From NCBI RefSeq assembly GCF_014647875.1, contig NZ_BMQA01000038.1:1-64000 (forward strand): a stretch of 64,000 nucleotides of DNA, read 5' to 3'. The stretch's first letter is position 1; each line of letters opens with the position of its first letter. Of the stretch, positions 43,853-53,249 are shown piece after piece. The translations under genes were made by a program, and so were the position numbers. Below the pieces are notes generated by a model, which searched no databases, was not told the origin of the DNA, and saw only the letters and a list, made by a program, of their open reading frames with translations. Origin of the DNA: Streptomyces brasiliensis (GTDB lineage: Bacteria; Actinomycetota; Actinomycetes; Streptomycetales; Streptomycetaceae).

Positions 43853-43903
43853 AAGGCTTCCCCTCTCGTGTCGGTGCGGCGGCGGGCGTGGGGGGCGCCT
43901 GGG

Positions 43904-44205
43904 TCAGCACAGCCTGATGGAAGCCGAGTCGACAGGCTGGATGGGTTCGGTGAGACCGTACTTCTTGATCCAGGCCTGCGCTGTTCGGCCTCGGCGACGT
44001 GTTCGACCGTGTAGCCCGGGGGGAGCAGTTCCGCGGTCTCGGTCACCGTGGTTGACAGCGTGGGGGCTGGGGGTCCGCTCTGCGTGTTCGCCAGGGTCTG
44101 CGGCGAGTCGATGTCGGCGAAGATCAGGTGTTCGCCGCCCGGCGCCCGTACCGATCCCCTCGGGGAGAGGTTCGGTGTTCCGCTGCACCAGCGGCCAGAC
44201 CGCAC
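43904..44205 (-). pseudogene. Unrecognised protein, frameshifted
   Basis: One frame reads VRAPGGEHLIFADIDSPQTL and LLPPGYTVEHVAEAEQ; a shift then allows AWIKKYGLTEPIQPVDSASI and a stop at 43904. Joined, it would be a roughly 100-residue protein. It lies 39 bp behind the SUKH-like gene on the same strand, so it may have been its partner. No family is recognised. Confidence 0.4.
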
Positions 44206-44244
44206 GTTCGCCTTCGACGAATCAGCTGGGCCGAGGCCGCGTAC

Positions 44245-44802
44245 CTACCCGATGGCGTCGTATGCGTCGCCCAGGGCAGGCAAGTGCGCCATCGGGTTGT
44301 CCCCAGCCAAACACAGTAGCCATTGCAGGAGTTGGCGTACGGACGTGGCAACTATCGGCATCTCGTCGACGAGACCGAAGGTGTCCCAGGCCGTGAGACA
44401 GCAGCGCCCTGTCCGCTCCGGATGCAGGTCGACCACGACCCACTGACCGCTCACGCGGTCAGGCGAGTCTCTGGCGATGACGTAGCACGAGTTGACTGGA
44501 TCGAGGGGGCTCTCAGAGGATGCGCGAGCGGCTTCTTCGGGCGTGAGGAGCAGAGGCCCCGCCGGTACGAGATCGGAGGGCCCACTCACCGACCAGGGAT
44601 AGTGCGTCCCTTTGTGGAGGCGGATGCGGGCGCAGAGCCGGTGTAGTTCCCTGAGGTCGTCAGGGATCTGGTGATGCGCCGCGACTGCAACCGACTCGCC
44701 GTTGGGTGGCTCGACCGAGCAGCCCTTGATCGTCTCGATTTCGGCGAGAAGGTGTTTCAGGCCCGTGGGTCTGTTGCCATCGTGCGTCACGATGCTGACC
44801 AT
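44245..44802 (-). CDS. SMI1/KNR4 (SUKH)-like protein
   Basis: A 185-residue protein with the SUKH pattern: IPDDLRELHRLCARIRL early, GPLLLTPEEAARA, then CYVIARDSPDRVSGQWVVVD and the late VATSVRQLLQWLLCLAGDN. SUKH proteins are immunity proteins to polymorphic toxins or have housekeeping roles. No toxin gene is seen next to it, so immunity is only a possibility. It appears intact, unlike the gene after it. Confidence 0.7.
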   Translation of the reverse strand: MVSIVTHDGNRPTGLKHLLAEIETIKGCSVEPPNGESVAVAAHHQIPDDLRELHRLCARIRLHKGTHYPWSVSGPSDLVPAGPLLLTPEEAARASSESPLDPVNSCYVIARDSPDRVSGQWVVVDLHPERTGRCCLTAWDTFGLVDEMPIVATSVRQLLQWLLCLAGDNPMAHLPALGDAYDAIG

Positions 44803-45050
44803 AGTGCCGAGCTTGGTTCAGGAAATAGCTGGTGGCTGCCGTGGTGTGAGACTTGAAGCGGTGCGCGCAGGCAGGGGCGCCACCATGCTCCGCGCCCAAC
44901 TCACCGGAACGGGGACGGGCACCTCGACAACTGCGTCGGCCTTCGATACAGCCCCGAGCATGCCGACCGATCATACTGCCGCACCGGGAGACACCAAGAT
45001 CCCCGACACGCGTGCCGGCCTCGCCGGCCCGTTCACCCGGACCGCTTCGA

Positions 45051-46856
45051 TCACAGCTCCGGAGCGGGGCCGAGGTCGGGGTGGGTGAGGCGGGCCAGGC
45101 CGCCGGAGGGTACCGGGAGGACCGACGGGCCGGGCGCCAGCTCCGCGAGTGACCGGTGGGTCGGACGGCCGCGCGCGTCCCAGATCTCCACCCGGACGCT
45201 CATCGGGAACGCGTCGTTGACGATCAGCGGCTCGCTGTCGTCCGCGTTGGCGATCAGTACCTCACGCCACGGCCGTTGCGGAAGCGGCACCGCGTGCGGG
45301 GCGTACCGGGCGACGATGTGCCGGACGCCGTCGTTGGCGGCGATCAGGGGGTAGAGCAAGTCGGGCCGCTGGGGAAGTAGTTCTCCGTGGAGCAGGGTGT
45401 CGCGGTACGTGGTCCACACCCGCATCCAGAACGCCAGCGCGTCCGACGGTGCGGTGTCGAGCCGTACGAGGTCCACCGACACCTGCGGAACCCCGAACAG
45501 AGCGTTGATCAGGTGGTGTGCAACGCGTTCGGCGGTGTCGTCCGTGGCCCACATGATCGGATCGCTGTGGACCGGCCGGCTGGGGCGGAGCATGCGCAGG
45601 TCGACGATCCCGACCCGGTTTTGGGTCGCGCTCAGCGGGCAGTCGCCGACCCGCAGCATGGTGGCGTACCGGCTGACGGCCGGATGCACGTACGGCTCCC
45701 GGAACTCGATCAGCGGTCGGACGCCGGCCGACTCGACGGCGTCGACGATCTCCGCAAGCAGCCGCACGGTCGCCGCAACCGGGGAGTTCGGCGACGGGTC
45801 GTCCGGCACCGGCGTGGCGAACCGTTCGAGAAAGTCGAGCTTGACACCGTCCGCGCCGGTCTTCACGACGAGGTCGCGGATGCGCTCGACGAGGTGGAGG
45901 CGTGTGCTGTCGTCGCGCGGGTCGAGGACGGCGGCGTCGAGTTCGGTCTCCTGGTACCGCGTTAGGAGACCGGCGGTACGGGCTCGTGCGTGAAAGCCCA
46001 GGAAGGGGGTGCCCACCCACCACATGGTGCGCAGTCCTCGCGCGTGCAGTTCGGCGACCAGGCCGGCCGGGTCCGGGAATTTCTCGGCCGCCACCTCCCA
46101 GTCGCCGCACCAGCCGTAGCCGCGTGTCTGGGACATGGTCTGCCAGCCGTCGTCCACGATGACCACGCCGAAACCGAGCGTCGCGGCCCGGTCGGCCTGG
46201 GCCAGCACCGTCTGGGCCGTGACGTCCTGGTGGGCGAAGTACCAGGTGCACAGCACCGCGTCCTCGGCGCCGGGGGCCGGCGGCGTGCCGCCGTCCTGCT
46301 CGAACAGGCGCCCGGCGTCCGGTACGGCGTCGGTGAACGGGCGTCCGGAGACGTCGAGAAGCAGCCGTATCTCCTCACCGGGTTCCGCGTCTTCCACGGT
46401 CATGATGACCGCGAAGTCCGCGCTCTCCTCGACCAGCCCGGCGCGCACAGTGGTGCGGTGGCTGCCCGCGTCGAGTGTGTGGACGAGACCGGTCCGGTCC
46501 TGACGTAGCAACAGAGCGCCGAGGGGGATGCCGAGGAGCGCCGTGGTGTCGACCGGATCGCCCCAGGACGGCGGGACCGTGGCGTGCGGGACGGCGCTGC
46601 CCGGACGCCAGTAGGTCACGGCGTCCACTGCCGGGACCAGGGCGGTGAGTTCCAGTGGGGCAGGGCCGACGCGGAACGAGATCTCCCACACGCCGTCGGC
46701 CACCTCGGTCGCCTGTGCCGCGTCCGTGTCGGTCGCCTGGAGCCGCAGCCCGCGTGCTGTCGCGGTCGGGCCCAGAAGGACGGGTTGCTGCGGTTGGGCA
46801 CTGGCCTGTCCAGGCACCCAGATGGGTACGGGCGCTGTGGAGGAAGTGTCGGTCAT
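45051..46856 (-). CDS. Alpha-galactosidase (GH36-type, melibiase)
   Basis: A 601-residue glycosidase with an N-terminal beta-sandwich and a TIM barrel. Barrel marks are FGVVIVDDGWQTMSQTRGYG, GLRTMWWVGTPFLGFHARA, KTGADGVKLDFLERF with the nucleophile Asp, and HSDPIMWATDDTAERVAHHL with the acid/base Asp. A C-terminal beta domain follows. The start ATG overlaps the permease stop (ATGA). There is no signal peptide, so it acts in the cytoplasm on sugar brought in by the adjacent importer. The substrate is most likely a terminal alpha-galactoside. Confidence 0.87.
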   Translation of the reverse strand: MTDTSSTAPVPIWVPGQASAQPQQPVLLGPTATARGLRLQATDTDAAQATEVADGVWEISFRVGPAPLELTALVPAVDAVTYWRPGSAVPHATVPPSWGDPVDTTALLGIPLGALLLRQDRTGLVHTLDAGSHRTTVRAGLVEESADFAVIMTVEDAEPGEEIRLLLDVSGRPFTDAVPDAGRLFEQDGGTPPAPGAEDAVLCTWYFAHQDVTAQTVLAQADRAATLGFGVVIVDDGWQTMSQTRGYGWCGDWEVAAEKFPDPAGLVAELHARGLRTMWWVGTPFLGFHARARTAGLLTRYQETELDAAVLDPRDDSTRLHLVERIRDLVVKTGADGVKLDFLERFATPVPDDPSPNSPVAATVRLLAEIVDAVESAGVRPLIEFREPYVHPAVSRYATMLRVGDCPLSATQNRVGIVDLRMLRPSRPVHSDPIMWATDDTAERVAHHLINALFGVPQVSVDLVRLDTAPSDALAFWMRVWTTYRDTLLHGELLPQRPDLLYPLIAANDGVRHIVARYAPHAVPLPQRPWREVLIANADDSEPLIVNDAFPMSVRVEIWDARGRPTHRSLAELAPGPSVLPVPSGGLARLTHPDLGPAPEL

Positions 46857-47746
46857 TTGTTTCCCGAGAAGGAGATTCCGCCGATGATGTGGCGTTGGGC
46901 GAAGAAGAAGATCAGTACGCAGGGCAGGGTCACGACGACGGTCGTGGCCATGAGCAGTGGTGTGTTGGTGCCGTTCACCGACTGGAATCCGGCGAGCGCG
47001 AGCGGCAGCGTCTTCCATTTGTCGTCGGTGATGTAGATCGCGGCCTGGAAGAAGTTGTTCCAGTAGGACATGAACTGCAGGACCGCGGTCGCGATCAGGA
47101 TCGGCCGGGACAGCGGAAGGTAGACCGACCACCAGATACGGAACCATCCGGCGCCGTCGAGGATGGCGGCGTCCGTGAGCGATTCCGGAAGGCGGAGGTA
47201 GAACTGGCGGAAGAGAAAAATGAAGAAGGCCGAACCGAAGAAGGTGGGCAGGATGATCGGCCACAGCGTGTTCATCATGTCGAGGTTCTTGAACAGGACG
47301 AACTGCGGCACGATCGTCACTTCTTGCGGCAGCAGCAGTGTCGCCAGCACGATTCCGAACAGCATGTTCGAACCGCGGGCCCGGATTCGCGCGAAGGCGA
47401 AACCCACCAGCGAGGACGAGTAGACGACCGCCACGACCGGCACCAGCGTGCTGAGCAGCGAGTTGCGGAAATACCGCCAGAACGGGAACGAGTTGAGGCC
47501 GCTGGAAAAGTTCGACCACTGCCACTGCACGGGCCACAGGGTGATGCCTCCGCTGGAGACACCCGCCCGGGTCCGCAGCGCTGTCGCGATCATCCACAGG
47601 AAGGGGTAGACGAACACGATCGACCCCACGATGAGGACGGCGACCGCGGTGTAGCGTGCCGCGGGCGTCCCGTCGGTCGGGGAGCGCCGGACGCGTGCGT
47701 TTCTCGCGGCCCGTGCGTAGGGGATCGTCTCACTTGGCACGGACAC
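46853..47746 (-). CDS. Sugar ABC importer permease (MalG type)
   Basis: A 297-residue CUT1-family permease with six helices. The start after a basic tail is RYTAVAVLIVGSIVFVYPFL. The ATPase-contacting EAA loop is ESLTDAAILDGAGWFRIWWS. It starts at GTG and overlaps the upstream MalF-type gene by 17 bp. Like most CUT1 importers in streptomycetes it has no dedicated ATPase gene, so a shared MsiK-type ATPase elsewhere probably powers it. Confidence 0.93.
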   Translation of the reverse strand: MSVPSETIPYARAARNARVRRSPTDGTPAARYTAVAVLIVGSIVFVYPFLWMIATALRTRAGVSSGGITLWPVQWQWSNFSSGLNSFPFWRYFRNSLLSTLVPVVAVVYSSSLVGFAFARIRARGSNMLFGIVLATLLLPQEVTIVPQFVLFKNLDMMNTLWPIILPTFFGSAFFIFLFRQFYLRLPESLTDAAILDGAGWFRIWWSVYLPLSRPILIATAVLQFMSYWNNFFQAAIYITDDKWKTLPLALAGFQSVNGTNTPLLMATTVVVTLPCVLIFFFAQRHIIGGISFSGNK

Positions 47747-48791
47747 GCCGCCTCCGCTCCTTCGGGCGCTGCGATTCGTAATAGACCCAGAAACTGCTGC
47801 CCCGGAAGACGACCGCGGTGAGCACCATGATCATGAGGAAGAGGATCCAGGCGAGGGCTGACGCATAGCCCATCTGGAAGAACTTGAACGCGTTCTGGTA
47901 CAGGTACACGACGTAGAACAGCAGGGAGTTGGACGGGCCGCCGCCGTTCTGGGTGACGACGAACCCCTGGGTGAAGGTCTGCATCGCGTAGATGAGTCCC
48001 GTCACCACGTTGAAGAAGATGACCGGGCTGATCTGCGGAATGGTGATGTTCCACAGGGAGCGCAGCCGGCCGGCGCCGTCGAGTGCCGCTGCCTCGTAGA
48101 GTTCGGACGGTATGTCCTGAAGCCCCGCCAGGTAGATGACCATGTTGCCGCCGACGGTCCACAGACTCATGATGATGACGGCCGGCAACGCCCAGTCAGG
48201 ATCGAAGAGCCACTTCGGTCCTTCGACGCCCATCAGCCGCAGCACTCCGTTGACCAGGCCGTACTCAGGGTTGAAGACCCAGATGAACAGCACGGTCTGC
48301 GCCACGCCGGTCACCAGGGAGGGCAGGTACCAGATGGTGCGGAACACGTGGATGCCGCGGACCTTCACGTTCATCAGCAGTGCCACCGCGAGCGACAGCG
48401 CCGTCTGTGCCGGGACGCTGATCACCGCGTACAGCAGTGTGACCTTGATGGCCTGCCCGACGTCCGGGTCGTGCACTGCCTTGCGGTAGTTGGCGAGTCC
48501 GGCGAACTTCGCCGGACTGATCAGATCCCAGTCGGTGAACGACAGGACCAGGGAGTAGATCATGGGGCCGCCGGTGAACAGCAGGAACCCGACGATCCAG
48601 GGCGAGACGAAAAGCCAGAACGCCGCGGTCGTGCGGCCGATCCATCGTCGTCTCACCGCGATCCATATGGCGATGGCCAGGATCCCGAAGACGACGGCCA
48701 TCATGATGGCGAAGGCGACGATGGGCTGGAGTGCCACATCCAGATGGAACCGTGCGAGGAGGCCCTCCAGGCCCTTCACTATCTCTGACAT
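47730..48791 (-). CDS. Sugar ABC importer permease (MalF type)
   Basis: A 353-residue CUT1 permease. It has an extra N-terminal helix (ALQPIVAFAIMMAVVFGILA), then TTAAFWLFVSPWIVGFLLFT, and the EAA loop ELYEAAALDGAGRLRSLWNI. It follows the solute-binding protein by 49 bp and overlaps the MalG-type gene. Together the two permeases form the channel. Confidence 0.93.
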   Translation of the reverse strand: MSEIVKGLEGLLARFHLDVALQPIVAFAIMMAVVFGILAIAIWIAVRRRWIGRTTAAFWLFVSPWIVGFLLFTGGPMIYSLVLSFTDWDLISPAKFAGLANYRKAVHDPDVGQAIKVTLLYAVISVPAQTALSLAVALLMNVKVRGIHVFRTIWYLPSLVTGVAQTVLFIWVFNPEYGLVNGVLRLMGVEGPKWLFDPDWALPAVIIMSLWTVGGNMVIYLAGLQDIPSELYEAAALDGAGRLRSLWNITIPQISPVIFFNVVTGLIYAMQTFTQGFVVTQNGGGPSNSLLFYVVYLYQNAFKFFQMGYASALAWILFLMIMVLTAVVFRGSSFWVYYESQRPKERRRRVRAK

Positions 48792-48840
48792 GTGCCAATT
48801 GGTCTTTCTCGGCGCCGTTCGTGGCCGTCCGGCTCGTGGG

Positions 48841-50100
48841 CTACTTGGTCGCGTCGAGCATCTGCTGGCACTTGTTCTGAAGCTGTGGAAGCACGGTCGC
48901 CGGGTCCTCGTGGCCGGTGCCGATCGCGGTGCGGGAGTCGAGGGCGGTCGAGAAGGTGCTCTCGATCTGCACCTTGTTCTTCACGTACGGCGTGGTCACC
49001 GCATTCGTGACGGCATTGATGAACGCCTGGAGGTTGGCCTTGGGCGCGGCGGACTGGAAGGCGGACAGTGAGTTCTTGACCACGGGAACGCCCAGCGCGG
49101 AGGTTTTGGACGCGAGCAGGTTCTGGGCGGCGGGGTCGCTGCTCATGAACGCTGTGAACTTCTCGGCTGCGGTGGTCTGCGCCGCACTCGCGCTCTTGGT
49201 GATGCCCAGGCCGTCGACCTCCATGGGCTCGCCCCGGCCGGGCATGGGTACGAGGAGGAAGCGTGAGGTGTCGAGTGCGGCGAACTGCGCGATGTTCCAC
49301 GGGCCGAAGTCGGGGAGCATCGCGACCTTGCCCTCTTTCAGCCACTGGAACATGTCCTGGCCCTGGACGGCGATGGTGGTGGGCGCGAAACCGCCGGGCT
49401 TCTGCGAGTCGACCACGGTCTTCGCCGCCCGGATCCCGGCCGTGTCGCCCATGGTGCACTTCGTGCCGTCGGCGTTGTAGTACGAGCCGCCGTCGGCCAT
49501 CAGCCATCCGTCGAACCACAGGGGTGCCGAGCCGTAGGTCTTGGAGGGGCCCGAACCGCTGGTCATCTTCTGCGCGGCGGTGACGAAGTCCCCGGTGCTG
49601 AGCGGCGTCTTGCCTGACGGCACCCTGAGACCGGCCTTGGTGAAGCTCGCCTTGTCGATGGCCATGACCTTGCTCTTGGCGACGAACGGCACGGTGTAGT
49701 CGGTGCCGTCGACGTTGCCCGCCTTGGCGACGGCGGGAGAGTAGTACGCGCCGGTGTCGACGCTGACCGGTTTGAAGGCGCTGTAGAAGCTCGGCAGTGA
49801 GGTGTTGGAGATCACGGCCACGGTGGGGGCGTCCCCGCCGGCTATGGATGTCTGGAGCTTCTGCTCGTAGTCGCTCTGAATCCAGTTGGGTTCGATGTGA
49901 ATGTCGGGGTGGGCCTTCTCGAAGGCGGCGACCATGCTCTTGATCGTCGCGTTCTCCTCGTTGGCGCCCCAGTAGGCGAACGAGATGGTCGTGGACTTGC
50001 CGCCGCTGTTTCCGGGGGTGGCCCCGGTCTCGTTGCTGCACGCGGCGAGGGAGACCAGACAGCCGGCGACTACTACGGCTGTCACTGTTGTTCTCAACAC
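48841..50100 (-). CDS. Sugar-binding lipoprotein of the CUT1 importer
   Basis: A 419-residue extracellular solute-binding protein. The signal peptide ends in the lipobox LAAC (SLAACSNETG), so it is lipid-anchored. The mature part has ISFAYWGANEENATIKSMVA, AFEKAHPDIHIE and a late ASAAQTTAAEKFTAFMSS. It is the second gene of the operon, 24 bp after the glycosidase. Its ligand is likely an alpha-galactosyl oligosaccharide, judged from the neighbours. Confidence 0.93.
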   Translation of the reverse strand: MLRTTVTAVVVAGCLVSLAACSNETGATPGNSGGKSTTISFAYWGANEENATIKSMVAAFEKAHPDIHIEPNWIQSDYEQKLQTSIAGGDAPTVAVISNTSLPSFYSAFKPVSVDTGAYYSPAVAKAGNVDGTDYTVPFVAKSKVMAIDKASFTKAGLRVPSGKTPLSTGDFVTAAQKMTSGSGPSKTYGSAPLWFDGWLMADGGSYYNADGTKCTMGDTAGIRAAKTVVDSQKPGGFAPTTIAVQGQDMFQWLKEGKVAMLPDFGPWNIAQFAALDTSRFLLVPMPGRGEPMEVDGLGITKSASAAQTTAAEKFTAFMSSDPAAQNLLASKTSALGVPVVKNSLSAFQSAAPKANLQAFINAVTNAVTTPYVKNKVQIESTFSTALDSRTAIGTGHEDPATVLPQLQNKCQQMLDATK

Positions 50101-50124
50101 GAAGACATCCTTGTCGTTTCGGGT

Positions 50125-51507
50125 TCAGTACTGCTCGGGGGATACGGCGGTGCCGCCGTCGGCACTGACGCGCGCCCGGCCTCCAGCCGGGACGTCCACT
50201 CGGGTGGTGCGGCCGTCCGGCCAGGTGCTGGTCCAGGTGACCCCGTTGCCGCGGGTCACCCATAGTTCGCTCGCCTCGTGTCCCTCGTGGCGGACACCGA
50301 TGGTCGAGGTGCCGGCGGCGACTCCGTCGACCTCAAGCCAGTCGTCCGGCGGGATGTGTGCCCGGGTGTGCACCTCACCCCTGCGGGGCCCCATACTCAG
50401 GCCTGTCAGGCCGGTGACGACATGGGCAACATGTGTGAACGACACTTCCGGGTAATCCGAGCGGGATTCCGCCAGGAACCGGATCCAACGGAGGGCTTCC
50501 TCGTCACGCCCGTAGCGAAGACAGGCCTCGGGCAGGTACGTGAAGGCTTCGATGTTGTGCGGCGGGTTCTCCTCCAGACAGGCGCTGAGGTAGTCCAGGT
50601 GGGCGGTGGCCCGGTCGTCGGGACGCATGAGGCCCTTGACCGCCGGGAACCACGTGCTCTCCAGTCCGAAGCCGCTGACCGGCCCCTCATGGGTGAAGCC
50701 CGCCGTGTAGTGCCCGTGTTCCGCAAGCCACCAGCCCTCGGCGAACCCGGCCTCCAGCGCGGCCGTCCGTTCGGCGTTCCATCTCACGAACTCCGGGTCC
50801 AGCTGCGCATCGGTCGCAACCCCGGCCAGCGCGGCGTGGGCCGCCCACTGACTGGCGATGCCGTCGGCCGCGACCAGCAGGTGCGGCGGGTGTTCCACCT
50901 CGTTGTACGTGGCCGTCCCCTGGAAGATGTCACCGCTGCCGCGCTCACCTGCGACCCCGGTGCCCAGCGGATCGTGGGCCTGCGCGAACGAGGTCAGGGT
51001 GGTGCGGAGAAACGCGGCGATCTCCGGTGCCCGCAGGAACCGCTCGTCGCCCGTCCAGTGGTACTGCTCGACGGCCTTTTCCACCAGTTCGAACGGCGCC
51101 GGGATCTCGCGGACGAAGTCGTTGTCGTCGTGGTAGTCGATGGCCGCGGGAGTGCCGTCGAAGTTGAACGCCCACAGCGGGTACCAGCCGCGCCGCTCCG
51201 TTGCGGAGGCGGCGAAGTGGCGGAGCATCGCCAGGTTCTCGGCGTCGAGACCGAGGAGGTGCCCGCCGAGCATCTGGTGGGCCAGGTCCCGCGAGTAGAA
51301 CATCGGCCGGTCGGTGAGCCCCGCCCAGTAGCTCGGCACGAAGTCCGCACGCCGTCCGGTCTGCACCCACTCACGGGCCCGCCATGACGCCCAACTGAAA
51401 GAATCGACAAGATCCGTCAAGTTGGACCTCACTTGAAGGGCTGAGTCTCGCGGTCCCGGACCGCCGAAGTCGTGCGAGGCTTGCGGAAACGATAACCCCT
51501 GCGCCAT
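50125..51507 (-). CDS. Six-hairpin glycosidase-like protein
   Basis: A 460-residue (alpha/alpha)6-barrel-type protein, with FSWASWRAREWVQTGRRADF, PSYWAGLTDRPMFYSRDLAH, WAFNFDGTPAAIDYHDDNDF and HNIEAFTYLPEACLRYGRDE. This resembles glycosidases and lyases of the six-hairpin superfamily, but I cannot name a GH family. No signal peptide is seen, so it is probably cytoplasmic. The start may be ATG 51507 or the in-frame codon at 51528; neither has a strong ribosome site. It opens the operon that carries the importer and alpha-galactosidase, so it should act on the same glycan. Confidence 0.75.
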   Translation of the reverse strand: MAQGLSFPQASHDFGGPGPRDSALQVRSNLTDLVDSFSWASWRAREWVQTGRRADFVPSYWAGLTDRPMFYSRDLAHQMLGGHLLGLDAENLAMLRHFAASATERRGWYPLWAFNFDGTPAAIDYHDDNDFVREIPAPFELVEKAVEQYHWTGDERFLRAPEIAAFLRTTLTSFAQAHDPLGTGVAGERGSGDIFQGTATYNEVEHPPHLLVAADGIASQWAAHAALAGVATDAQLDPEFVRWNAERTAALEAGFAEGWWLAEHGHYTAGFTHEGPVSGFGLESTWFPAVKGLMRPDDRATAHLDYLSACLEENPPHNIEAFTYLPEACLRYGRDEEALRWIRFLAESRSDYPEVSFTHVAHVVTGLTGLSMGPRRGEVHTRAHIPPDDWLEVDGVAAGTSTIGVRHEGHEASELWVTRGNGVTWTSTWPDGRTTRVDVPAGGRARVSADGGTAVSPEQY

Positions 51508-51896
51508 GACGGGAAGTGTTGCACGCACGTCAATTTCAGGTCAATACATATGTGTGGCAATCCTGTTCAGGGTCTCTCGGGTGTTCATCATCGCAGGTGA
51601 GAGGGTTAGTAACGTGTCCTGGACGCCGCATACGTATACGAAAACGCACCATCACGGACCGAAGAGGAGCGATCCGAGCGCGATTCGGCCCGGCGCAGGG
51701 ACATGCCGAAGGAAGTGGGTTGACGTATCTATGACGGATCCGTCAGTAACCCGTCAATCACGGTGGCACATCGCGACGGCGAAGTGGCGCTGGAGAACGC
51801 AGGAACGACAGCGCGAGGAGGCCAGGCCACCCCGCGGGTGCGCCTGGCGAGTCTGCCCCGGCCGAGGCGGCAGCGGCAGCGAGGGCCGGGAACGCG
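51508..51896. promoter_or_regulatory. Promoter region of the alpha-galactoside operon
   Basis: No gene is present. Two candidate operators are visible: a CATACGTATACG box at about 51630-51641 followed by AAAACG, and a perfect 14-bp palindrome TGACGGATCCGTCA at 51732-51745. Either could bind the LacI protein encoded just upstream. Confidence 0.45.
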
Positions 51897-52892
51897 TCAG
51901 GAGTGAGGCGGCGCCGTGGAGGCGCGCACGATCAGCTCGGGATCGAACAGCAACTCGCCCGACGGCGCCTGCTTGCGATTGATCAGATGCACCATGGCCG
52001 TCGACACCGACTGGGCGATCCGCTCGATCGGCTGACGCACGGTGGTCAGCGGAGGATCGACGAAGTCCATGATCTGCGAGTCGTCGTAGCCGACGACCGA
52101 CAGGTCCTGCGGGATCGACATTCCCCGGCGCCGCGCCGCGCGGATCGCGCCGAGCGCCATGTAGTCGCTGGCCGCGACGATCGCCGTCACCCCTTGATCG
52201 AGCAGCGTCCCGGCTGCGGACATACCGCCCTCGACGCTGTAGACCTGACGGACGACCAACCGCTGCGGATCGGCCACACCGCGCGCGCTCATCGACCGGA
52301 CGAACCCGGTCAGCCGGCGTTCGCTCGGCCGGTTCCCCGCCGGCCCGACGATCAGGCCGATGTCCCGGTGGCCCAGTCCCCACAGGTGGTCGACCGCCAG
52401 CTCCGCCGCGACGACGTCGTCGGTGGAGAAACTGGGCGCGGGCTGGCCTTCGATCGAGCCGTTCACCAGCACGAAGGGGATCTTGCGCTCCACGAGCAGC
52501 TGATAGACCGTCGGGTCGGCACCGACCAGGGTGTTGCTGGCGGAGGCGAAGACCGCGCCGGCGATGCCCAGGTCCATCGTCGAGGAGATGAAGTCGACCT
52601 CCTGGAGCCCGCCCACGGTGGTGGACCCCACCAGGGCCCGGAAACCCTGCGACGCAAGGGCCGACTCGATCAGCTCGCACAGGCGGCCGAAGAACGGCTG
52701 GGCCAGACCCGGGGTCAGCACCACGACCAACTGGCTCTGTCCGCCGCGCTCGTAGCCCAGCTCGCGGATCGCCTCCTCCACCTGACGTCGCGTCGCCATG
52801 GCGACGACCCCGCGGCGGTTGATGACGCGGCTGACTGTGGCCTCACTGACGCCGGCTCGCGCCGCAACGTCGCTGATCCCGACCTTGGCCAT
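51897..52892 (-). CDS. LacI-family transcriptional regulator
   Basis: A 331-residue repressor. The N-terminal HTH and hinge read GISDVAARAGVSEATVSRVI, NRRGVVAMATRRQVEEAIRE. The sugar-binding core has LVVVLTPGLAQPFFGRLCEL, FSTDDVVAAELAVDHLWGLG and LSVVGYDDSQIMDFVDPPLT. It lies between the minus-strand glycoside operon and the divergent GH110-like gene, so it probably controls both and is released by a galactosyl sugar. Confidence 0.93.
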   Translation of the reverse strand: MAKVGISDVAARAGVSEATVSRVINRRGVVAMATRRQVEEAIRELGYERGGQSQLVVVLTPGLAQPFFGRLCELIESALASQGFRALVGSTTVGGLQEVDFISSTMDLGIAGAVFASASNTLVGADPTVYQLLVERKIPFVLVNGSIEGQPAPSFSTDDVVAAELAVDHLWGLGHRDIGLIVGPAGNRPSERRLTGFVRSMSARGVADPQRLVVRQVYSVEGGMSAAGTLLDQGVTAIVAASDYMALGAIRAARRRGMSIPQDLSVVGYDDSQIMDFVDPPLTTVRQPIERIAQSVSTAMVHLINRKQAPSGELLFDPELIVRASTAPPHS

Positions 52893-53249
52893 GACTCCCT
52901 TTGGTGAACGGCACCGCCCAACGCGTTGCGAGTGTACGGGATCACGTCCGGCACGGCGCCCACCCGCCGACCGGGTGGGCGACGCAGTTCAGCCCACCAC
53001 GGTCAGCAGCCGCCCCCGTCCTCCCCGGACGCACGGTCCACAGTCCCAGCGCCAGATCCACCTCCACCGACACCTCACCCAGCGACACCCGCACGACAGT
53101 CACCTCGACCGGCGCATGCGTCGGATGCCTCCTGGTGCGGTGTCGTGCTGGCTACACTGACGCGCCGGATTTTGTGCAGACATCAGGGCAATGTCAACGC
53201 CGTTGACCATCCACGCATGACGTGGGCCCACCCCCGACGAGGAGCATGC
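52893..53249. promoter_or_regulatory. Divergent region between LacI and GH110 genes
   Basis: It holds a 10-bp stem (CGCCCACCCG at 52957-52966 with 52972-52981), then sequence without a clear gene, and the LacI-type palindrome at 53193-53207. A minus-strand frame near 52990-53120 (PVEVTVVRVSLGEVSVEVDL) looks like the end of a lost protein, but has no start. Confidence 0.4.
53193..53207. promoter_or_regulatory. Candidate LacI operator before the GH110 gene
   Basis: GTCAACGCCGTTGAC, a perfect 15-bp palindrome with a central C, 43 bp before the GH110-like start. AACG/CGTT cores are typical of LacI-family operators. Confidence 0.6.
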
